From Papaver somniferum (taxonomy: Eukaryota; Streptophyta; Magnoliopsida; Ranunculales; Papaveraceae), in contig NC_039360.1 of NCBI RefSeq assembly GCF_003573695.1, positions 61,226,815-61,290,814 on the forward strand: a DNA stretch of 64,000 nucleotides, in the 5' to 3' direction. The notes under the pieces were generated by a model. The model saw nothing but the letters and a program-made list of their open reading frames with translations. It was not told the origin of the DNA and did not search any database. The position numbers and the translations under genes are program-made. This document shows positions 56,489-64,000 of the stretch, piece by piece. Position 1 is the stretch's first letter. The number at the start of each line of letters is the position of its first letter.

Positions 56489-58068
56489 TTGTCTATAGTG
56501 TTTGCACTAGAAAAATTTAGATCTTATTTGGTGGGTTCAGTATATTATGATCATGCAACACTTAGGTACCTACGAAAAAAGAAAGAAGCTAAGCCAAGAC
56601 TGATACGGTGGATTCTACTATTACAAGAATTTGATTATGAAATAAAGGATAAAAGAGGTGTTGAAGATACTGTTGCTGATCACCTTAGTAGACTTGTTGT
56701 TTCCGAAGAAGAACTTCCTTTGCAAGATCGTTTTCCAGACGAACAACTTTTCTCAATTGAAGATTCAACACCTTGGTACGTAGATATAGTGAACTACTTG
56801 GTTACAAGACAAGTACCTAGTACAATGTCTAATTTTCAAAAGCTTAAGCTTAAGACAATAGCCAAGCAGTACGTGTGGGATGAGCCTTACTTGTGGAAAT
56901 ACGGTTCTGATCAAATCATCCGCAGGTGCGTACCTAATTCTGAATTTCAATCTATTCTTACTTTTTGTCATACTTATGCATGTGGTGGTCACTTTGGTTA
57001 TAAATGTACTGCTTTAAAAGTACTTGAAAGTGGATTTTATTGGCCTACCCTATTTGAGGATGCATATATTTTTTGTAAATCTTGTGATAGATGTCAGCGA
57101 ACTGGCAATCTATGTGCTCGAAATCAAATGCCACTCAATCCTATTCTCACCGTAGAGATTTCTGATGTGTGGGGCATAGATTTTATGGGTCCTTTTGTCA
57201 ATTCTTATGGAAAATATTATATACTTCTTGCTGTAGATTATGTATCGAAATGGGTGGAATCTAAAGCCACCCCTACTAATGATTCTCAAGTTGTTTGTGA
57301 GTTTGTGAAGGAATATATTTTCTCTAGACATGGTACACCAAGAGTGGTTATCAGTGATGGAGGTTCGCATTTTCAGAAATCCTTCCATGCTCTACTCAAG
57401 AAGTAAACATAACACAGAAGGTTGGTACGCCGTATCACCCACAAACTAGTGGGCAAGCCGAAATGTCGAACCGTGAGATTAAATCCAATCTTGAGAAAAC
57501 CGTAAAAACTACACGGAAAGATTGGATTTATAGGATTAATGATGCACTACGGGCATATAGAACGGCGTACAAGACACCGATTGGTATGTCTCCATATGGG
57601 TTGGTTTATGGAAAAGCTTGTCATCTTCCGGTTGAACTTGAACACAAGGCATATTGGGAGACAAATATGTGCAACATGGATTATGACAATGCGGGGAAAC
57701 AAAGGAAGCTACAACTCAATGAGCTAGAGGAGATACGTAATGATGCATACGAGAGTTCTCGTATCTACAAGGAAAAGACGAAGCTTTTCCATGACAAAAT
57801 GATTTCTCGAAAGAATTTTGTTGTGGGACAAAAAGTTCTTTTATTTAATTCTCGTCTTAGACCGTTTCCTGGGAAGCTAACGTCCAAATGGATTGGACCG
57901 TTTGTTGTTACTAATGTTTTCTCTTATGGTGCAGTTGAAATTTCTAGTCTTAGAGATGGAAAAAATTTAAAGGCGAACGACCATAGATTGAAGTCATATA
58001 ATGAAAGCATTGCTTATGTGAACATGGAAGAAATTGAGCTTCATGATTTATTTCCTCTGGAGGAGTAA
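56489..58068 (+). pseudogene. Athila RNase H end and integrase, one frameshift
   Basis: The frame 56489-57406 gives [20 protein letters not shown] and VADHLSRLV, then the integrase zinc region ([10 protein letters not shown]...CKSCDRCQR) and core. Catalytic residues are visible: Asp in GIDFMGP (57179-57181), Asp in VISDGGSHF (57356-57358) and Glu in [10 protein letters not shown] (57460-57462), the last after a one-base deletion near 57404. The C-terminal part 57463-58068 reads [20 protein letters not shown] and [16 protein letters not shown], a normal Ty3 integrase end. All three DDE residues are retained, but the frameshift separates them. Confidence 0.88.
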
Positions 58069-59103
58069 TTGAAAGGAAAGCCAAGTCGGGCTAAATGGGA
58101 GGCAACCCATCGGTTTTGTATATCTATCCCTTTTGTTTTTAGTTTTATTAGTTTTGCATATCATATCTTTCATTCCATTCTTAGATTTTACAAAGTCCTA
58201 TATCTATAATGAAAGTTTTGACGAATTCTCGTCAGAAAATTCTGACTGCATACTTGTTACGAAAACAGCTCTCGAGACTTCATACGGAGTCCGATTTGAG
58301 TGATTGACCCAAACTTTTAAATATGACAGACATACCTTTCTTTTCCAAAAAGAAAATCTGAATTCGGAGTCTTTTAAGTTGGAGAGATAGGCCTGGACAT
58401 TTTAGTTTTGGAATTTTTCCAGAACTTTTTCAGATTGCATGTCAGTTAGTCCGGAGGCCATAAACGTCAGAACGTTTATCAAAACAGTGTGAAATTTTGA
58501 TACCTTATAGAAAAGACTTAGACGAACAACTTTTGTTAAGGATGTTTTTCCTAGTTCCCTACTCATTGATACAGTTTTTGAGTTTTTCAGGGATGTTATG
58601 TCAGAAATCAGAATTTTCGGTTCTAAACATTGAGAACAATGTTGAGTTTAAGTGTGTGGGAGCATTTAGTATCATAATTTATGCATACACATAAAAAAAA
58701 ATCATACTCTTTGATTTCTTGCATTCTTGAGACTTCATCTTTTGGAGTTAATTTTGAGCTATTTAGGATGATACTCGAAACCTTTTAAGGTTGAAACAGT
58801 TCTTACAGCTATAGATTGAGTTTCACTTTATCATTCCACAATCCTTAATTAATATACGTTCATAATTAAATGCGACACTAAGCTATGGTAGTCGTTTGAA
58901 AGAGTCATCCTCGCAATAAATCATTACTGAATCACTTTCTTTTTATTTTTGCAGTTTTATGTTTCTCTAAAGTGATTTGGTGGGATCCTGATAATGTCGT
59001 GGATGTTGTAGCAAGGTAATCATTGGTTGAGCATATAAAAGCCTCATAAGACAATTGTCTTATACTCTTAAAGAGTAAAGAGTGAGCCGTAAAAAAAAAA
59101 AAA
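58069..59103 (+). other. Athila env-position region without env ORF
   Basis: GGGAGGCAACCC (about 58100) and ACATTGAGAACAATGTT (58628) are the Athila 3' motifs. No envelope-like ORF is present. A run of 13 A (59091-59103) marks the junction with LINE-like sequence. Confidence 0.6.
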
Positions 59104-59864
59104 GATGCGCAAGATTCTACGTCTGTAAGAGATTCTTTCCTATGGCAATGCAACCGGGTCAAACATGCACAAGATTATTTATTACCAGTGCCCATTAGTG
59201 GACTTAATCAGAGCCTCGGTCCAAGGCAATTCAGAGCTGTACTTTGTTATCGCCTTGGCATCCCTCTGTTCGTTGAGAATGGTCTATGCCCATGTTATAG
59301 CAAGCCTATGGATATCTTTGGTGATCATGCGCTTCATTGTGCTAAATATGTTGGTTACAAGTTTCGACATGATGTTGTTTGAGATGTTGTTTCTGATATT
59401 TGCTACAAGGCTAGTGTACCTGCACGCAAGGAAGTTTCGCTTGGTTTTCTGACTGATGACGACAGAGATCTGAAGCCCGCCGATATCCTTGTCCTTAATT
59501 GGGATAATGGTCAAGATGTTTGTATGGATGTCACAGGTGTCTCGCCTTTCACTGGTGAAGGTGTTCGCTCTTTTGTCCCTGGTAAATCCATCCCTAGTGT
59601 TGTTTCACGGAAATGTGCTAAATATTTGGACAAATGTGTTTCACATGGGTATGACCTTGGAGTCCTAGCCTTCTCTACGTTAGGATAACTTGGCGAGGAC
59701 ACTTTGAGATTCTTCAAGCGTCTGAAGAATTGTCTTATCAGCAATGATGCTAGTTGTGGTATGGGGAGTTTTATTTTTTATAGACTAGGCATTGTTATTC
59801 AAAGGGGAGTTGGAGCCCAGCTTGTTGCTAGGTTACCAACCAAAAGTTCTGTATGGTTTTTTTT
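59104..59864 (+). pseudogene. C-terminus of LINE-like element with CCHC and restriction-like endonuclease
   Basis: The frame reads DSFLWQCNRVKHAQDYLLPV, PISGLNQSLGPRQFRAVLCY and GIPLFVENGLCPCYSKPMDI. A CCHC-like C-x2-C...H-x3-HC knuckle (CPCYS...GDHALHC) comes next, then FRHDVV, KEVSLGF, DLKPADILVLNWDNGQDVCM and DVTGVSP, which fit the R/H, K and PD...D pattern of a restriction-like endonuclease. It ends QRGVGAQLVARLPT. Two stops (near 59380 and 59687) break it. From memory this belongs with the N-terminal piece at 23741-24643. It is inserted into, or captured by, the Athila element; no target duplication was found. Confidence 0.6.
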
Positions 59865-60759
59865 TTCTTTTTTTATTAATTTAAAACTTTGCAACTAATA
59901 TTATTTATTTTATTTTATTTTGAAGGAAAAAGCGAAAAATAAAAGAAAAGAAAATTATATATAATGCTCCTCTTAATTTCTCGACACTAATAAATGATAG
60001 GTCCGGAATCGCGGATAATCACAGTCGATGAAAACAAAAAAACCATATCATCATTATATAGCAAGTCAAAAGACTATTGATGAGGTTATTGATACTTTGA
60101 TAGCAGTATGTGTGAAACGTTGTCCCTGTCTCCGTCGCCTAAGCAAGCGTGGAGCGCAGGATCCAAGGAAACTATCATGTACTTGCTGAAAAGGAACATG
60201 CGCTTAGAGTATCTAATCATGTGGTCGAGTTAAATGGGTGCTTCTCTAAACTAGTGCGCTATAAATAAATATCCTTTGACGACATTCATACAAGTATTGT
60301 GGGATAACATCTTTCACTTAAGTAAACACTTGCACACTTCACTTTTCCATTTCCATTCTCTTATCTATCCATGTGATTTCAGTATGCGAGTGTTGTGATA
60401 AACGTTGCAACAAGTAAAATGACTATTTTAGTGGAGTTTTGCAATCAGGTTGAATGACACACGCAAGTAATTACTTATGTGTGATAATTGGAATGTATGG
60501 AGCTAAAGAACTTATGCAAGCTAATTATTTGGCTTTTTGCTTTGTGTCTATCCTTAGTGGTTCCTCCAAGGCGAGAAATTGGAGTAGGTTTTGTGGGTAT
60601 ACCTCTTGTAAGCCATCACGAGACTATAACTCGTCCACTAGGGACACCTAGGGGTTTAAAGGCCTGTTATTCATGCTAAAAGTAACCGTATCCTCACGAC
60701 ATGGAGTTGTTGTATTTAGGATTAGTTTTATTTAGTTTGCTCTAGGACTAGCAAAAGCT
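59865..60759 (+). other. Athila 3' non-coding region
   Basis: AT-rich; the right part (GTTTTGTGGGTATACCTCTT, GCTCTAGGACTAGCAAAAG) matches the 3' end of the non-autonomous element near 3390-3470. I see no gene. Confidence 0.5.
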
Positions 60760-60774
60760 AAGTGTGGGGGAATT
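60760..60774 (+). promoter_or_regulatory. Polypurine tract of Athila element
   Basis: AAGTGTGGGGGAATT immediately precedes the 3' LTR start TGATAAGTGC. Confidence 0.75.
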
Positions 60775-62336
60775 TGATAAGTGCATAATTCATATGATTT
60801 TAGTATCCATTACATACTTGTTTTAGTTATTATTCTTGCATATTTTCGTATTATTACTCTTGTTTACTCTTGTTTGCCTCTATTAGGTGAATCATACAAA
60901 AAGGATCTACAAAGTTCTGAAAAGAGATAGGAAGATAAGTATTCCAAGTATCCAAGTGCCAAAGTCCAAGAGAAGTGGAAGAAAAGCGACAAAAAGGAGC
61001 AAAACGCTCATAATCAAGAGAAGGTCCAAAGACCTATCTTAACTCATTAAAATTAAGTATTTATCATCACCATCTTGAAGAGAATTGAAAGATAAAAAGA
61101 ATTCAAAAATAATGAGGTCATTCCGACTTCGGATGAAGAAGTTGTGGCCAAAACAGTTTTCATTGAATACCGAAGACAGTGAAGTCCGCGAACTGAGTTT
61201 GCGAACCGAGTTCGCAGACTTATTTCCAAAAATTTCTGCTGGAATTTGAAGTTTGCGGACTGGGTTCGCGAACTTATCAAATGGGAAACGTGTATTCACA
61301 CCTTGGAAGACCTAAGGGCACGTATGGGAACGTTATTCCGTTATTTTGGGTCGGATTCTTGAAACAAACCCAATACGTGAACGCCATGCAATGTAAAACC
61401 TACAAAAAGGTATTAGGTTATGTGGAAGAAGAATATATCATATCAATAGGTCACGAAATTGTTAGGGTTTGGAGAGGAGAAACATCACACGGAGCGATTA
61501 TCAATCGTAACGTTATCTCTTACTTTTCTCATATGTATATCATGGATGTTTCTACATACATGAGTAGCTAAACACCTATTGATTGAGGATGAATTGTAAG
61601 TTGTAAACAAGATTTGAGTTATTATATTAATCTACTTTGAAGTTCTTCATATGATTATCGTTTGTTTATACTAATTAATATCTATGATTGATTGATAGAT
61701 TGTCTAGGTGGCCAACTGGATTGATTTGTTGATTCAATCTACAACTATTATTAAGTTAGGAGATAAGTAATCGTCGAATAACCTTTACACAAGTAGATAA
61801 CACGAAACCTTGCAGAGGGATTCCGTGGAGCGATTGTATGTATAAACAACACTAAAAAGTGGACCTTGAGCTAAGAGTCTAACTATTAGGATTAACCTAT
61901 AAATTCACAAAACATAAAGCATTCGACCTAATTACATCTTGAGTGAGCTACTACTAGGTGGTTAGACGAATATATTCTGGTATTGGAGAGCTTCCGTACT
62001 CAGTGATAAAAGGAATTTAGGGAACAACACTGAGCTAGTTGTTATTCCACGGTTGGTGATAATCTATGATTAACGACAAGTAGGAAAGTATAATAACTCA
62101 TTGACGGTTTATATACGAAGAAGGATTCCTCGATCATATCTCTCTCTATTGATTACAATACAATTTTATTTGCTTTGATTATTTATTTTGTTCACAATCT
62201 AAAACAACCCCCCCTGTGATACTTTGACAACTAAAACTCAATGCTCTTCATGGGAACGATCCTTACTTCCATTATAATACCAGTTAATTGTGTGGAAATA
62301 AGATTATTAATTTGATTGCACTCACGACACGCATCA
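60775..62336 (+). repeat. 3' LTR of Athila element (1562 bp)
   Basis: It aligns with 51031-52594 over its full length, with scattered substitutions and small indels. It is followed directly by copia sequence continuing the interrupted RT. Confidence 0.9.
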
Positions 62337-64000
62337 CCGCCTCAATGCCAAGAAAATAAGACAAGGAACCAAGATCTTTAATTGCAAACTCTTGTTGTAA
62401 ACGAGTGAGAACAGAGGCAATACCTGTGGTACTGGAGCCAGTAACGATAATTTCATCCACGTAGACCAACAAATAAATAACACCATAATTTCCATTGTAA
62501 ATAAACAATGACGAGTCACACTTTAAAGTAATAAACCCAATTTGTATCAAAAAGGTACTAATTCTGTGGTACCATGCACGAGGAGACTGTTTAAGTCCGT
62601 AGAGAGAACGATGTAATTTGCAAACATGTGTAAGAAAACGAGAATCCACATAACCCGGAGGCTGTTTCATGTACACCTCTTCCTGAAGTTCTCCATGTAA
62701 AAAAGCATTCTGCACATCCAGTTGATGAATCGTCCAATTGGAAGATAAAGCCAATGTAAGAATAATTCATATAGTACATGGTTTAACAACCGGACTAAAC
62801 GTTTCAGAGTAATCAATTCCCTCTTGTTGATTGTAGCCTTTTTCAACCAAGCGAGATTTACGACGTGCAATTGTACCATCAGGATTTCGTTTGATACGAA
62901 ATACCCATTTACATCAAATAACATTCATAGAAGGATCATATGGTACTAGCGACCATGTACCATTCCGAATCAATGCATTAATCTCGTCATCGGATGATAC
63001 ACGCCATTCTGGATCTTTATGATCCTGTGAAATACAAGTAGGTTCACAAAGTGAATCACATACCAGTGTGTATTTGGAATTGGGTTTAAAAATGCCATCC
63101 TTATCCTTAGTCACCATTGGATGTGTCGGAATAGTGGGTTGTACAACGGAATCTTGAACACTGGAGTCTGCTACCGTATGTGTAGATCCTGATACGTCAA
63201 AAGAAGACATAGGAGCTGGTGTTGGAGACTGATCATTGGTTGAAAACAAATCCACATGGGAAGCAGGTGATGGCGAAATATGATCTGAGGCAGTAGCAAC
63301 GTTTTCAACTTGAACTGGTTGTGGTCTTGGTGACGTTAGTTGCCTTGTTGGAGACAGAGGAGACAGTGGCTGAGTGGAAGAAAACAGCCTTGTTGGAGAC
63401 CGAGGAGACAATGGCTGAGCAAAAGGAAGTTTCCTTGTTGGAGACCGAGGTAAGTGTAACGGCTGGACAAGTGTAGGCTGACAAACCACAGATGAAGTTG
63501 TAGACTGTCTTGTTTGATTTGACATCGCCGGATGGATAGTGGAACGAGTACAAGAGACCAAAGGTAATGAAACAAATAAGGGAGAAGATGAAGTTACCTG
63601 TGAAGTAGTCGATGCCGGTGAAGGTGATGTCGCGGGTGCAAAGGGAAAGGTAATCTCATCAAAAAAAACATGACGGCTGATGTATATTCGACCCGTAGGA
63701 ATATGAAGACACTTATAACCTTTGTGAGATGGACTATAGCCAATAAAAACACAAGGAGAAGAAAGAGGCTCCATTTTGTGAGACCTATACGGACGTAAAT
63801 GAGGATAACACAAACAACCGAATACACGAAGAGAAGTGTAATCCGGTTGGAGACCAAAAAGAGCTTCATATGGAGAGGAATTATTAACGGAAGTCGAAGG
63901 GACACGATTCATTAAATAACAAGAAGTGTAAAACGAATCATACCAATACGAAGACGGCACAGAAGCCATATTTAGGATTGTAATACCAGTTTCATGAATA
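62337..64000 (-). pseudogene. Copia integrase C-terminus and reverse transcriptase, upstream half of split polyprotein
   Basis: Reading down from the right edge: SPYEALFGLQPDYTSLRVFG and YSPSHKGYKCLHIPTGRIYI (integrase end), a Ser/Pro/Thr-rich linker (about 63640-63060) with three to four PRSPTR-type units, then NGTWSLVPYD and the RT. RT shows [54 protein letters not shown] and LLVYVDEIIVTGS. The catalytic YVDD is YVDE (GAA at 62454-62452). Stops occur near 62918 and 62768. The frame reaches LSYFLGIEA at 62342 and resumes across the Athila insertion at 51030. It continues beyond the window. Confidence 0.88.

Larger units (their letters stand above)
51031..62336 (+). mobile_element. Athila (Ty3) LTR retrotransposon inserted in copia element
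   Basis: LTRs 51031-52594 and 60775-62336 both start TGATAAGTGCATAATTC and end with GCATCA. The target duplication is TCGCC (51026-51030) and CCGCC (62337-62341), one mismatch. The interior has a tRNA-Asp-like primer site, gag, protease, RT, RNase H and integrase in the Ty3 order, a 2.7 kb env-position region without an env ORF, and a polypurine tract. It interrupts the copia RT between its LGIEA and THTSSG codons. It is dead because of several frameshifts and stops. Confidence 0.92.

Overview
This 64 kb window looks like plant nuclear DNA: it is AT-rich, has plant-type short GT-AG introns, and is built almost entirely from transposable elements nested in one another. The repeat families (Athila, Tat and SIRE LTR elements, a short-LTR copia, L1-type LINEs, PIF/Harbinger, Stowaway-like MITEs) are those of angiosperms. 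Some families feel poppy-like to me, but that is recollection and is not shown by the sequence. I see no intact host gene, tRNA, rRNA or CRISPR array. The only host-gene trace is one last exon of a class III peroxidase at 39.34-39.75 kb.

Layout. 1-6713: an Athila-lineage non-autonomous family arranged as interior - LTR - interior (unit about 6.02 kb). The second interior is cut at 6713 and joined to a PIF/Harbinger transposase fragment, followed by two Myb-like ORF2 copies in opposite orientation (6715-9565). 10.23-11.4 kb: LINE remnant (-). 11.50-12.96 kb: isolated SIRE-type LTR. 13.18-13.75 kb: Harbinger ORF2 fragments, interrupted by a complete Tat-lineage Ty3 element (13761-22715, perfect 5-bp target duplication). 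23.7-24.65 kb: N-terminal part of an unusual LINE-like protein. 25.4-35.54 kb: SIRE-type copia sequence with two LTRs and an env-region ORF. 35.8-38.6 kb: GC-rich tandem-repeat region with a TATA box, possibly an LTR. 38.7-40.1 kb: MITEs around the peroxidase exon. 40.3-43.24 kb: two LINE tails (-). 43565-49802: copia element with fresh LTRs but dead coding region. 49974-64000: minus-strand copia element split by an 11.3 kb Athila element (51031-62336), which itself carries a fragment of a LINE with a restriction-like endonuclease.

The most interesting object is the Tat-lineage element. It has both LTRs, primer site, gag and protease, but no reverse transcriptase, RNase H or integrase. In their place is a gene on the opposite strand, 21894 down to 19167, which reads as six exons separated by five introns of 73-84 bp with GT-AG ends, with a TATA box just inside the 3' LTR. 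The element is thus ambisense: the LTR promoter would transcribe gag-PR, and an internal antisense promoter would transcribe a spliced coiled-coil protein. Sense genomic RNA does not splice those introns, which explains how they survive retrotransposition.

How the parts work together: almost all coding regions are broken, so present mobility would depend on proteins supplied in trans. The near-identical LTRs of the 43.6-49.8 kb copia element around a decayed polyprotein, and the RT-less Tat element with clean target duplication, both suggest trans-mobilisation.
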